DNA from: Stratiolaelaps scimitus
Lineage: Eukaryota; Arthropoda; Arachnida; Mesostigmata; Laelapidae
Direction of reading: 5' to 3'
Length of the DNA: 64,000 nt
NCBI GenBank assembly: GCA_019614645.1
Contig: JABWDB010000014.1
Span: 124,001-188,000 of the forward strand
Position 1 is the stretch's first letter. Every line of letters starts with the position of its first letter. Below, piece after piece: positions 1 to 10,483 of the stretch. Position numbers and translations under genes: made by a program. The notes under the pieces were generated by a model that ran no database searches, had not been told where the DNA came from, and saw only the letters and a program-made list of their open reading frames with translations.

Positions 1-345
1 CAGCAAACCTAAAATTGGGCATTGACACATTTTACATACATCGACTGATTTAGGAAATAAAATCCGGAAAGCATCAACGATACTATGTAAATTGAGAAAT
101 ACAATACAAACATATTTTTGTAAATCGATTTACTTTTTCTTGGAGAAAATGTTCTGATATTCGTTTGCATGACAATAGTAGCCCATGTCACACGTTTTCA
201 AAAATATTTACCATATCACAAATAGATCATTTAGCTAGTTTGCGTGGTCAAAGTGAGGGTCCTTATGTAGGGTTTGGCGCAGTGTTGAACTACCTATGTA
301 GACTCTATTAGTAAACGCCCGCCTATTCTTCCGGAGTACCGACGG
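1..345. other. AT-rich sequence, nothing recognised
   Basis: No open frame with family resemblance, no repeat and no RNA gene was recognised here. The GC content rises towards position 300, where the decayed LINE material begins. Confidence 0.5.
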
Positions 346-1736
346 ATGGCCGGCCAGTGGACTACGTTAACTTCGCTGTTAACGGCGCCACGCGCATTGG
401 ATATCTCTATGGTTAAAGATACTGGCACCGTCAGTCACGCAGTAGCCCTGATATCTGCATCGTCTGCGCACAAGGTGGAGGAAAGCACCATTCCAACTTG
501 GAAGATGGTGCCATGCCGAGCGGCCTGATTGTTGGCGCACAGTTGCCTGCTGTAGCTGCAGCGCTGGGGGAGAACATAGTCTACTCGATCCCAGCGGCGT
601 ACGGGGAAGATGCTTAATCTTCGGAGGTAGGTGGAGAAAGCACTTTACCGAACACGGCGATCGCTACTCACGAGGATAGCATGCTAAAAGATAAGAAAAT
701 TACACTAACCAGCATATAGACGGAGCCAGCGATCGATGGGAATGCTGAGTTCACGAGGGTAATCCGTAAAGATACACGGTGCAAACGTATGAAAGTGGAA
801 GCCAACCTAATGAAATCAAAAGACGACATTCAAATGGGCCAGTTGAATATCTTCAAAGAAATATTTGCCGAGTCCGGGGAAGGCCACACCAGTCAACTCT
901 TTAAGGTGACTTTTATAGATGTCTGAAAAGACCTCCGTCATCGTTTCGAATCGGCCATTATTACCCCTCGGACGGACAGAGTGCTTGCGAGCGTACCCGA
1001 CCAGGGGTACGTTAGGTGACATAGGGGGCCCTGAGTTGAGCAGACATTTTTGGGGACACTTCTCAACTATGAGCATAGCGTTCATGGTTGAGGCAATCGC
1101 GTAGCAACTTAATGGGGGCGGCGTCAAGCGTGTGGAAGTTCACAGAATCACAACGAATGGCACAAGCGAAAGCGAGTCGATTCGACTTCCAACTCCGGGG
1201 GTGGCCATCCGCTTTGAAGGTTCACCTCCTTCATCTGTATATTCGGCGAGAGAGAGAGAGTCAGCCCGAAAAAGTTTAGGGTTATCTGTATATTCGGAAT
1301 ACCGAACACGCCCGGTCGTAAGTGGCACCTCGCTCTGCTTCAAATATCAGACAGTAGGCTACAAAGCAATTAACTGCAAAGGGTAGCTGACCTACCGACG
1401 TTGCGGCGTGGCTGGGCAATTGACTGCCTCATGTCCAGTTGCCGCCAAACGATGCCAGGCCCCCACCGCGGCTGGTTCCCTTTTCAACAAGTCGCGAAGC
1501 CGAACATCGGTTCCCGTACGTTTTCAGAGGTCGTGAGGAATATCATAACGGTCTCTGGTGAAGGTGGCCAAACAACGAATGTGGCCCTCCCTTTCCTACT
1601 TTCTCTTTCCTCGTCGGCTAACTTCAATCTCCCAGAGTCAAACGAAATCGAGTCAGCGCAGATCGCGGAAACATCCGATGCACTTAAGCGACAAGACGTC
1701 CACAGGCCTTTAGACATCATGTGCCTTCCCCTTATA
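346..1736 (+). pseudogene. Decayed LINE ORF1 (gag-like, two CCHC zinc knuckles)
   Basis: This looks like the relic of a non-LTR retrotransposon ORF1 protein, the nucleic-acid-binding partner of the element's RT. The seen evidence is a block resembling the pre-knuckle motif (V-x-I-x-F-E-G, about 1196-1240) followed by two zinc-knuckle-like motifs in one frame: CFKYQTVGYKAINC at 1336-1377 and CGVAGQLTASC at 1402-1434. Zinc ligands are lost: Tyr replaces the second Cys and the His of knuckle 1, Gln replaces the His of knuckle 2, and Tyr sits at its first Cys. An in-frame TAG (1384-1386) separates the knuckles. The order fits ORF1 of R1, Jockey or I-type LINEs. The part before about 1090 is assigned only by position and higher GC. 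Its limits are approximate. Confidence 0.55.
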
Positions 1737-1800
1737 TACGAGACCTTAAGCATTGTATGCAGTTCCTTTAACAAATCAATAAGGCTTTACCTTTACTCGA
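1737..1800 (+). repeat. SINE/LINE shared 3' tail, fragment
   Basis: This is a short plus-strand fragment of the 3' segment shared by the local SINE and CR1-like LINE. It contains GAGACCTTAAGCATTG, then GCAGTTCCTTTAA, then ATCAATAAGG and a CTTTAC-rich end. It aligns by eye with the SINE ends at 34.1, 20.7, 16.3 and 39.8 kb. No tRNA-like head is visible upstream, so it is probably 5'-truncated and inserted in the older LINE relic. Confidence 0.5.
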
Positions 1801-1925
1801 TTTTATGTATATTAAACTTGCCTCTCGAAGTACTTTTAATGCGATGTGAAGTGCCCAGCGCCACGCAACAATTTATAACCTCTGGTTAATCTGGCATATG
1901 CCTATCTATCTCACCTACTTGTGAA

Positions 1926-2130
1926 AGATGCGATGCTTTGGCCCGAATCGGGCATCCAGCAGGGGATCCTCTGGGTCTTGCTCTTTGTTGCCTGGCTATA
2001 CGATCTCTAGTGAAAATGCTCCTACCCCGTTTTACTTATGGTATGTGGATGATGGATTCCTAGGGCAATGCATAGAAGGTCTTGGCCGACCTCAGTCATC
2101 AAGTGTCAGGAGGTTAGACAGTCATTGAAT
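1926..2130 (+). pseudogene. LINE RT palm fragment (YVDD)
   Basis: This fragment of a non-LTR RT palm has a GIQQG segment near 1951-1965 (family form: GIQQGDPLGP). One frame change later comes LWYVDDG, with the catalytic YVDD box at 2042-2053. Both come from the polymerase active-site region: motif B, then motif C with the two metal-binding aspartates, which are kept. Frames break between and after them, so no working enzyme is encoded. It probably belongs to the same class of element as the RT pieces at 2.9, 3.4 and 4.8 kb, but whether it is the same insertion is unclear. Confidence 0.6.
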
Positions 2131-2911
2131 AGACGAAAATGCGATTATTTTTTAAACTGTCTGAGGTGGAAATAAGTGCCGTTCTCACACGGGTTCAGGC
2201 GTTCGGGTTGCCGACAGACTCTGTCAGAGACGCTTGAACTCCAGGTCACCCCCTTACACTGGAAGCCTCCCCTTTTCGACAGCTGTTCCGATCGGCCAGC
2301 AGTTATGCTTGACCGTTCATCCCTCCTCGACGTACATCAGGGACTTGCTCTTTTTCATGCGCAACACCTTTTATGAAGTGGCAAAGCTGAGTCTTAAGCT
2401 GAGGGTCTAGGGTCAGTAGGACTCTCTGTCATACCAACCTGAGTATATAGGCTCACCGGTTGCCCGATGGGTCTATCTGTTGGCGACCTAGTCAATCTTC
2501 AAGCCCCACCGAGACATCTGAATCGATGGACTTGCATCGCGACGACGAACTTCAGCCAGATGGGATCATTCTGATATAATATCATCGCGGCGGGGCAGTG
2601 TATGGAATGGAACGATGACCGATACCCCAACCCCGTCGTTATATTTCGGTCACGAGGGCTCCCACCCATGTTTCGGACACACTTCGAGAATAACAGAGCA
2701 AAGGACGCTCCGAAAAAACGCGGATCCGCAGAACCCATAGCAATTCTGCCACTGGGCCTTTGACACTTTAGGTGGTTCTGGGACCCTCACTGCTAATATG
2801 CTCAAGAGTTTCTGTGACAGACTGATTAAAGCTACAGAGAACAAATAAGCGGTAACTGCTTTGTGTGGCGACTGTGTCAAGCCTATTGTTCAGACTAAGT
2901 CATGTCAGTCC
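2131..2911 (+). other. Probable LINE-derived GC-rich sequence
   Basis: No domain was recognised. Base composition matches the flanking RT relics, and the open frames are short and broken. It most likely holds decayed endonuclease or linker sequence of the same LINEs. Confidence 0.3.
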
Positions 2912-3164
2912 GTACACGAGCCTCTAACTACCCGTCCAAGTTTCTCGAGAAGCTAGTTATTGGTAGACTTGACAGGCATCTTGATTGGGCCAAATTATGC
3001 CCACCTAGTCAGTTCGATTTTCGGAAGTTAACTCAAGTGGCGCTGGTGCTCCCCTGGCAGAAGGTTACGAAAGTGATTTGAAAGAAGCAGGGCCGTCTTG
3101 ACGTTTTCCTAGACATTGGGGCTGCGTTCAACTGCTGAAACAACTGAATCTTCCTGCAGATGTT
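2912..3164 (+). pseudogene. R1-like LINE RT N-terminal fragment
   Basis: A plus-strand frame reads PSKFLEKLVIGRLDRHL, then a Q-F-x-F-R segment, then GRLDVFLDIGAAFN. These match in order the finger and palm entry of R1/Jockey-type RTs: the KxLEK-RL block, the QFGFR block and motif A (vFLDIxgAFD), whose first catalytic Asp is kept. Stops and frame changes interrupt it. It ends where a short A-rich insertion begins. The YVDD fragment upstream lies in the wrong order for one intact element, so at least two insertions or a rearrangement are present. Confidence 0.6.
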
Positions 3165-3225
3165 AGTATCTTGGGTAAATAAATGATTAAAGGAGTAAAA
3201 ATAAAAATAAATGAGTATCTTGGGT
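3165..3225. repeat. 37-bp A-rich insert between 12-bp direct repeats
   Basis: AGTATCTTGGGT occurs at 3165-3176 and again at 3214-3225, flanking a 37-bp A-rich segment (3177-3213). Direct repeats of this size around an A-rich stretch are typical of target-site duplications around a heavily 5'-truncated retroinsertion. Simple tandem duplication is the alternative. Confidence 0.5.
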
Positions 3226-3366
3226 GTGCATCTCGACAACGAATGCTTCAAGCCGTATCTCTTCGGCAGACGGTAGGCTGTAAGTCGTGTTAAGTTCGCC
3301 TGGGAGTTAGTGGACAACTGAACGCCTCAAGGACCGGTACGCGAGTCCTTCACGTTTACAATATTT

Positions 3367-3650
3367 ATGAATTATATATTAATCAAGATCTGGGCGGGGG
3401 GCACCCGTAAAACATCGCATATGCGGATAATGCTTTTTTGTATTGGGCCCATCAGCTTCGCCGATGACATAAGGGCTGCTCTCGTGCGCGCCGAAAAGAC
3501 TACCGAAACTTTCAAAGCATTCGGCCTTATTGTCAATACTAAGCAGACGGGTCTGGTATTTCCCCGCACACCTCACAGAAACATTGATGTGCCTCATGTG
3601 ACACTTGATGGGATTCTGCACATGATTCCTTTCCGTCGAACGAATTGATC
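3367..3650 (+). pseudogene. LINE RT fragment (FADD box)
   Basis: An open plus-strand stretch of 93 codons carries the RT motif C as FADD at 3457-3468, followed about 25 residues later by FGLIVNTKQTGLVF, the typical G-L-x-V-N-x-x-K-T block that follows the active site. The next part (V-T-L-D-G...) resembles the segment before the thumb. The catalytic aspartates are retained but there is no intact enzyme: the frame closes at 3648 and upstream motifs are in other frames. The GC-rich sequence to about 4100 is probably the eroded C-terminal part. Confidence 0.6.
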
Positions 3651-4250
3651 TCCATTGACGAACTATACAATAATGCCTCTTGCTTTCAAGATGGCAAAAT
3701 GTGTAATCACATCAGAGGTCTCTTTCCCCCTTATCGCCCTCGTCAGCGGCTCCAATCGTCGCGCCACCACGTTTGAGATACCCGTAATAGTTAACAAATC
3801 TAGAAGATATACTCTCGCATACCGCATAATTCAGCATCCGTTCTGGGGACTCGAACTCGCTGGACGCGGGACCCACTGCATTTATCCTCTGGCAAAAGAG
3901 ACTCTACACGTGTCCGCCGTGTGTGCTATCTCGCCATCTTATGGCCAAAGCACGAGCAATGGAGGAGGGTTGTCTCTGGGCGCCCTGCTGTTCACACGGT
4001 AGTGATCGAACGACGTCTATCGCCGCCAGGGTCATGCAGCGCGCGCGCGCTTGAGACACTCCAGGCCAGCATTTATGCGCAGGCCCAGGGGCTCTTTAAG
4101 TAACGACTCGAAGGTCCTTCATCCGGAGCCTGATGCCGGTCATTTTCAAGAGCTTCCTCTACTGGGGTGCACCCCGGCCTGTGGGGTGGACGAGCTAATT
4201 ATTTGGGCGCCTACCTTAGACAATGCGCGCAAGGCATTTACGTTCACATC
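3651..4250 (+). other. Probable LINE-derived sequence, no clear domain
   Basis: GC-rich, with broken plus-strand frames continuing from the FADD fragment. No catalytic motif was recognised. Interpreted as the decayed C-terminal part of the RT by position only. Confidence 0.3.
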
Positions 4251-4330
4251 CCTCGGGGACAAATGCAGAAATCCAGTGTGGCGATACGGGCCACCTCGCC
4301 TCGACTTGCAAGGGTCCCTATCGCCCGGGC
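4251..4330 (+). pseudogene. CCHC zinc knuckle relic of a retroelement
   Basis: The frame through 4277-4309 reads CGDTGHLASTC, which has the second Cys, the His and the last Cys of a CX2CX4HX4C knuckle in correct spacing. The first Cys appears to be the TGC at 4264-4266, put out of register by a small insertion. Such knuckles bind nucleic acid in ORF1/gag-like proteins. The following residues KGPYRPG continue open for about 70 codons. It lies upstream of the YMDD RT piece, as ORF1 does relative to ORF2, so the two may be one collapsed element. Confidence 0.5.
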
Positions 4331-4639
4331 TCGCCGGCTGTTCTCGGTCGGTTTACTCGCACGTGCGGATTATTAGAGAGCTTGAGGTGGAGACGGCTGT
4401 ACGAGACGCGTGCGTCTTCAATATTGTCCCAAAGGCTGCACTATCCCTTATCGCTGCGGCCCTCACAGACGTCCTCCGGGACGTCTACACCAACAACAAC
4501 GTCTCCTCCTCGGAGGCCCTCCTGGCGCTCCTGATACTCCCGTCGGGGGAACCTAGCAACCTTCCGCATTGGGGATACCGCTTGCGTCACCATCAGCCCT
4601 ACGGGCCTCTCACACAGCCCATGGACACAGGCCAGACTG

Positions 4640-5275
4640 CTGCGCGCATCGCGTGACACTGCTCGCGTTGGATGTTCAACCGACCTGATCATAGACCACG
4701 CCGTCCCCAGCTACAAGTGCGGAGTTTAGCAGGGGTCCCGTTGGGCCCAGCTATATTCTGGCTGGCTCTTCGGCCCCTCGTTGCGTCTCTCTAGACAAGC
4801 CTGTAGCTGAAGTACATGGATGACGGCACGTTGGAGGGCGATCCAGCGACTGTACTCGAGAACACGACTACGAGGTGCCGAGCGGCCTTGCTTTCAAGCC
4901 CGCGAAGTGCGATGTCTTTTCCTTAGACTCCTACAAGAGAATTACGGGGCTCTCACGTCGACGAAGGGCGCCGCCCCGATGGCCTCACCCTCATCCCTTT
5001 CCACCGGGTTCACCACTTGGTTTGGGACGGCACACTGGTTGATACGCAATAGCGCCCTCCTATGTCAATCACTGTGCAACCACTCTGGTTACGCGGTATC
5101 CTGCGAAGAGCAAGCCAAGGTACGGAAGTACGCCAATTTACAGGCAACTGGCCTCTTCTCCGCTCTTAAATTCGAAACCTGCGGCGGCCCCGATCTCCTC
5201 ACAATTTGTTCATTGAATGTTAATCAGAGGTACCCTCCTTTATTATGTACGCACCAGAGCCAGCGCTCTATATGA
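4640..5275 (+). pseudogene. LINE RT palm fragment (YMDD)
   Basis: A decayed G-V-x-x-G-x-P-L-G-P-A-I-F motif B (about 4725-4760) is followed by KYMDDGTLEGDPATVLE, with YMDD at 4813-4824. After a frame change comes GLAFKPAKCDVFSLDSYK from 4884. The order motif B, motif C and G-L-x-x-x-x-x-K-C matches a non-LTR RT. The frameshift between 4863 and 4884 and an upstream stop make it non-functional. The similar wording of the piece at 1.9-2.1 kb suggests two copies of related elements. Confidence 0.65.
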
Positions 5276-6209
5276 TGCTCTAGATGTCTTCTTACCGGCA
5301 GTATGCCTAACCTCGTTCACTAATTATTCCTAATTTCCTTGTCAATATCTTCCTGCAGCAAATCTGTTTCCATCATGTACACCTCCAATTGCTCTTTTTA
5401 AGGGCTTAAATCTGAAGGATATGCAGGTGGAGCCGATCGATGAATTTCGTTAGCCTCCATCCAGCTCGTTGTTGCAGCCGGTTGTTATTGCGTCAATTCC
5501 CGTTTGGCCATTTGTCCATGTGTCTTTTCAAGATCTCGAGATATTAGGTTGCATTGATGTTTTCAGTTTGACACAATAACTCCAAATAACAAATGCCATT
5601 GGCGTCATAGCAAACAGCTTCGGCACTACCATCGGGGATGGCTACCGAAAATGGATCGCTATCGAAACCACCTGCTTGGCATGATCCTCTTGGGCGCTCG
5701 ATACAGACTCACCCTAGACAAATCAATCCTAAGGGTTTACGTCAGCCGAGCTTTTTTGTTACGTACAGTCATGTAGGTTGAATTTCGAATATGCCACACG
5801 TGTTTCCATCTGTGCCGAAGTCAATTCCTCGGGACCTTTTTACATTTTTCTTGGCAATTTTTAGTGTTTTTCGTTATGACTTCGTAATAGGTGGGGCGCT
5901 TGGCGTTTACTCAATGGCTGCGGTAAATGTCGCAACTTGTTCGCTCGTAAGATGTCACCTTCTATGCGACCTTCAGCAGTCCAGTCAGCCCTCCTGAATC
6001 GATTACACCAGTAGTAAATATTCTCTATCTGCTATATTCTCAGATTTTCGATGAATTTCACTCGAACCTGTTCCTTCAAGAACCAAAAATCTGATCACGG
6101 AAAGCTGATGATCAGTGTTAAATAATACTTCGCCTTCTAGGTTCATGTCTCGTTCTGAGAAACCAAATCAGCTCTACATGTAACCAAAAGACTCAAGTAT
6201 AAACAATTT
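5276..6209. other. Non-coding sequence, nothing recognised
   Basis: Composition drops back to AT-rich after the LINE cluster. Short open frames here show no family resemblance, and no repeat structure was seen. Confidence 0.4.
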
Positions 6210-7312
6210 CAATTCAATTCAATTCAAAAACACCTTTATTAACAAAAGGGGGTTATACATTTGGTGTACAAAAATTAGTTAGCGCATAGTATGTCCATGA
6301 GTGTCTCTGAGCATTCGTGTCGCTCGAAAAGAAAACATATTATTGACTCTTTCGGTACTGGCGATTTGTACTGATGATATGGTTTGTCCACTCCGCAGAT
6401 TATTTTGTCTGACATTAAAATATTTATAATACGAGTTTGAAGATAGTAACCTTTTGTAAAAACGCATATCTGCCTGTTTGTGTAGGTCAGTCATCGGAGG
6501 TAAGGTAAGAGTCGAGCGATCGATTCCACATCTAAGCGAGACGCGTGTTAAGAACTTTGATTGAACTGTCTCCATAGCGTCTAAATGTTTCTTAAGATAT
6601 GGTCGCCAAACTTCACAGCAGTATGTAAATTTAGGTATAACTAAGCTCTTATAGAGCTGCATATAAAATTCCGGCTTTTTCACAATAAAACAACGAAATA
6701 ATGTGTTACAAACTAACGTTGTGGACTGAATGACTCGTGTAATATGAAGGTTAAAATCGAAGTCCGGTGAGACCATCACGCCCAGGTCCCTCATACATTT
6801 CACAATCGGTATAGGCTGGGCGTTAAGAGTATATATGTGAGTGTCCGATAGACATAATGTGCCACATTTAGGAACGGATATTATTATCCAACAAAAGGAC
6901 CGTGAGTCAATTCCTAGTTTCTTAATTTTTGCTAAAAGTGAGGAGTGATTTACTCTAGCAAACGCCTTAGAAAAATCGAAATATATGCAGTCGAACATTT
7001 GTTTGTTGTTGATGTAAATGGTCCAATCTTGAACCATATCAACCAGCTGGGTGGCGGTGGATTTTCCCTTTGTAAAACCATGTTGTGCCTCATCAAGTAT
7101 CCCCTGAGTTGTTAAAAAAACTAAATATATGGTCTTCAAGCAGTTTCTCAAATATAATACAAGCTGTAGAGGACTGGGCCACCGGTCGATAGTTATCAAC
7201 ATCGGATTTAGACCCCTTCTTGTGGACAGGGGTTACCACAGATGTTTTAAACAGGCTAAATTTCGCCAGGTTATGACGCTACGTCCAAAATTAAAATTCT
7301 CCTGTTGTACAA
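6210..7312 (-). pseudogene. CR1/Rex-like LINE 3' end with deleted RT core
   Basis: The minus strand starts near 7310 with K-T-S-V-V-T-P-V-H-K-K-G-S and NYRPVAQSS, shifts frame, and continues as ILDEAQHGFTKGKST, then YFDFSKAF (motif A). It then jumps from FCWI directly to a post-palm segment (RDLGVMVSPDFDF, SLVIPKFTYCCEVWRPYLKK). Motif B and the YADD box are absent, so about 100 residues are missing, yet the frame stays open across the junction for over 260 codons down to 6279. The 3' end has AATAAAGG and then a TTGAAT-type tandem tail at about 6210-6235. Known role of the family: target-primed reverse transcription. This copy cannot encode it. Confidence 0.75.
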
Positions 7313-7906
7313 AGTAGCTCCGAACGAACTAATACATATATTGGTAGAGAATACATCATAAAATTTAATGGTGTTTTTTTCAAACAACTTTCATCACCTT
7401 GATTGATCTACGAAAGAGATATCTGAGGAAACGTATTTGGAATGGGGTACATTTTAGGCTTCTGGAGTGACAAGAAAATGCCACATCTATCCGGCATTTA
7501 CATTTGCTCTGTACCAATCAATTTAATAAGATGCCCTACTAATATTGGTGAGCAAAAAAACATACAGCGCGAGATCCGGGCTAAATGAAATATTTAACCA
7601 TGTACTAGCCATCTACTGCTTAGACTAGCTGTTAGCAACGAACTGCTTTTAGATCGCCTCATACGCTTGAAGAAATACCATTATTTACTCTTCTTATGCC
7701 ACCATGAACCAGTTCAACTAGAAGAAGCTAAATCAAATCTCTCTTATTACCCTGCACAATGACTCACTCGAAAAATTCCTATTCAAATAAATGAACAATT
7801 AAATAAAGAACTGAGCTGATCCTGCCGGATTGGATGCATCTATTCTTTTATGCCAGACCTTGACCTCACTCAATGGCAGTGTTACCCATATATTTGTTAT
7901 TAAATA
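7313..7906. other. AT-rich non-coding sequence
   Basis: No coding or repeat signal was recognised between the LINE fragment and the mariner element. Confidence 0.4.
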
Positions 7907-9182
7907 TTAGGGCATACGGTTCGAACTCGCCGCTCTTTCGAATGGCGCACAATCAGAACTACACGATACAATGCGTTCATTTTTGGAGTGGGCACGAGGC
8001 AGGAACGTGGCTTGCTTTCGAACACTGAGTGGTTTCGATACGATCAGAAAGATGGACACTGCAGCAAAAAGTTCAAATTCCCCCAAAAACCAACGGGAAA
8101 TCATAAAGTTTTTGTTTCTCCAAAAACACCCTCCAGCTGAGATCCATCGACAATTAGTGAACGCGTACGGCAGGTCTGCCTTACGCCTGCGAACGGTGCG
8201 AAGTTGGTGCAAGCGATTTAACAGTGAAGATATGGACACAAATGACCATCGAGGTGGGAACCAGAAATCAGGTGCGACAAGGGACGAACGGATTGACAGA
8301 ATCAAGGCAGCTTTTGAGCAAACCAGAGCTTGGTCCATGAGGTCTTTGTCGGCTGAAACTAGGATTCCTCAGTCAACGTGTCATAGTATTATCACCAATA
8401 TACTGAAGATGAAGAAAATCAATGCAAAATGGGTTCCCCATATACTGACTGCTGAGCAGATGAAAATGCGTGTAGAGTGTTCGACATTTAATTTGAAGAC
8501 TTATACGCAACAAACCAGTCGCTTAGAGCACACCGTGTCGATAGATGAGACATGGGTTAGCCTGGATAGACCCCCTGAGAAGGACCAAGCAAAACAGTGG
8601 CCCCGACAAGGTGAAGCGGCAACGTCTGTGGCAGTGCCAGACAGATTCGGACGAAAGGTGTTGATGATACTCGCTCTGGATATCAAGGGTGTTTGCTATT
8701 ACGAAATACTAGCAGCAAACGAAAAACTCAATGCTCCCCGATATCTCGGCTTCTTGAAAGGATTGATGAACAAATGGCGTGGGTATCGACAGCACCGAGT
8801 GTGGTTACTCGATGCAAGACCTCACCGCACTGCTGAAGTTACGGCCTGGATGGAGGGGAACAATATTGAGCGATGGCATCGACCCCCATATTCTCCTGAT
8901 TTAAACCCATGTGATTATGGTTGTTTCCCTGCATTAAAGAGGGTGGGGTTCTATATGCAACCGTCGACTTACTCACAAAAGCAATAGATAACGAAATTAT
9001 ATATGGAAATGCAAATGGCAAATACTTGGCTATCTCAAAACTCCCAGAGCGTTGGAATCAATCTCCAGTCAATAAAGCTGGAAAGTACCTCTAACTCATA
9101 CCAAAAAAATCTTTGTTCTACCTCATTTAGTTCAAAAGTCATTGGCATTTAAAAAGCGGCGAGTTCGAACCGTATGCCCTAA
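7907..9182 (+). mobile_element. Mariner-family transposon with intact ends (1276 bp)
   Basis: The element is bounded by 28-bp perfect terminal inverted repeats that begin TTAGGGCATACGGTTCGAAC (7907-7934, and inverted at 9155-9182). It is flanked on both sides by TA (7905-7906 and 9183-9184), the target duplication of Tc1/mariner elements. It contains one transposase gene on the plus strand. Perfect ends and a single disabling frameshift indicate a rather recent insertion. The ends differ from those of the second complete mariner at 54.9 kb. Confidence 0.93.
8052..9094 (+). pseudogene. Mariner transposase with one frameshift
   Basis: This encodes the cut-and-paste transposase of the surrounding element. 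An N-terminal helix-turn-helix domain (residues about 10-110, with REIIKFLFLQ and LRTVRSWCKRF) is followed by the DDD catalytic domain: SIDETWVSL (D at 8544-8546), WLLDARPHR (D at 8811-8813) and SPDLNPCDYG (D at 8913-8915). The start at 8052 is chosen because family-like sequence begins there, although the frame is open back to 7971. The frame closes at 8987, but the expected C-terminus, ending in GKYL, continues in another frame to 9094, so a single indel near 8937-8965 broke it. The second catalytic block lacks the usual Asn after Asp, leaving 33 residues between the last two aspartates instead of the mariner-typical 34. Confidence 0.88.
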
Positions 9183-10147
9183 TAAACTTGCCGATAAAAC
9201 AAGAACTTGTGGATGATGAAGCGTGCATGTAAAATGCAGTCTTTTTTATTAACGCACTGATGGCTTCGATTATAATATTGTGTGTTACTTCCAGTCGACT
9301 CATACGTGACATGTTTCGACAGACAAAACACATATATGACAAAGATCGATGTTAAGAATATGAGAGAACGAATACGGTCGGTCGGAAAGCAAAAACGATT
9401 TGAAAAAGCCTTTTTAAGCAAGACGTTAACTTTCCCAAGCAGTAGTTGATGGGGAATACAACACTTTACTGTCTCTCTCTCTCTCTCTCTCTCTCTGTTG
9501 AAATTCAGCAACATGGGCCCAGATACGCGAACGTGATAGCTTTAACTCAAATGGTAACTAGCGGCTTTGCCAGGCCCACCTGCTTGAGAAAGACACAACA
9601 CTCTCAACAAACTTTGGAAATTCGGGTCAGTCACGGTTTCTACGTCCGATACTGACAACAACCGCACGAGGTGTTCTCATCCCTTCTTAGCACTGTAGTT
9701 GGTTGCACAATGTGGTTTCGTAGGGCGCAACATTTCGAGCAGTAATTCCCCGATATAAACGTCTGTTCTATTTCCTAAGAACTCATAGCAGTGTTGCTCG
9801 CCTTAAAGCGGCTGCCGCCTTTGACCTTTTCACATACCGTTTGATTTTTCAATATATGTACATGGTCGACATTTGCTGAGAACAACTTTTAATATATTGG
9901 GTGCAATTCGATTTCGTAACGCAGTGATCTACGGTCGAACCTTCGGCTGGATTACTGCCGAATTTGAAATTACGTTAGCCTCATGAACGCAAAGAAATAC
10001 AACGGCAATATAGTAGTTAGTATACATGCTATAGTTAAAATATATGCTAACCTAATCGACATTATACTCATGGTTTTGTTTCTCTTACTCTGTTATTATA
10101 ATAATGGAACATTGATGCATACAATGTGCTAGCACAGATTTTCATAC
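9183..10147. other. Non-coding, with (CT)n tract; probable intron of receptor gene
   Basis: A (CT)n tract lies at 9472-9496. No further exon of the receptor-like gene could be recognised on the minus strand, although this is where its next intron should run. Confidence 0.4.
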
Positions 10148-10483
10148 CTTGACTGGGGCAATCGCGACGGCCGACACCAAGCCTCCGGTCATAACATTCA
10201 GCTGTTTGCAGAAGAGCGAGAAGTTTTCCTCCGGCTGCGAACATTGTCACCGTGTTGACCAGGACCTGGATGACCGTGACGAAATTGATAGCAACAGCCG
10301 TATAGACCGATATAGGAATGTGAGGACCTTTCGACGAGAAGTGGCTGAGCGTGGCCCGAATGTTCGTCCAACGGATCACCACATGTGCACCCCACACAGT
10401 GAGATGGCAGAGGATCGCGTACAGGCAGTACCAACAGCGCCACCGTATTCGCAGATTTTGTGCATCGGTCTGAGCATTGAACC
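10148..10483 (-). CDS. Gustatory-receptor-like gene, second recognised exon
   Basis: This internal minus-strand exon encodes about 112 residues with two hydrophobic spans (residues about 107-126 and 147-171 when joined to the exon at 11248-11515). A GKLLALLQ...YDRRLG segment follows, resembling the loop after the second membrane span of arthropod gustatory receptors (ligand-gated 7-membrane-span chemoreceptors at the plasma membrane of sensory neurons). The acceptor is supported by a pyrimidine-rich run ending ATGCAG just above 10483, and the donor is AAG|GTATGA with the last exon base at 10148. Both boundaries are phase 1. The frame stays open past both ends, so an unspliced ORF is an alternative reading. 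Later exons, including the diagnostic C-terminal TYhhhhhQF motif, were not found. Confidence 0.55.

Noticed and set aside
3845..3860. Minus-strand B-box-like GAGTTCGAGTCC
   Set aside because: It lies within LINE-derived coding relic and has no tRNA-like surroundings.
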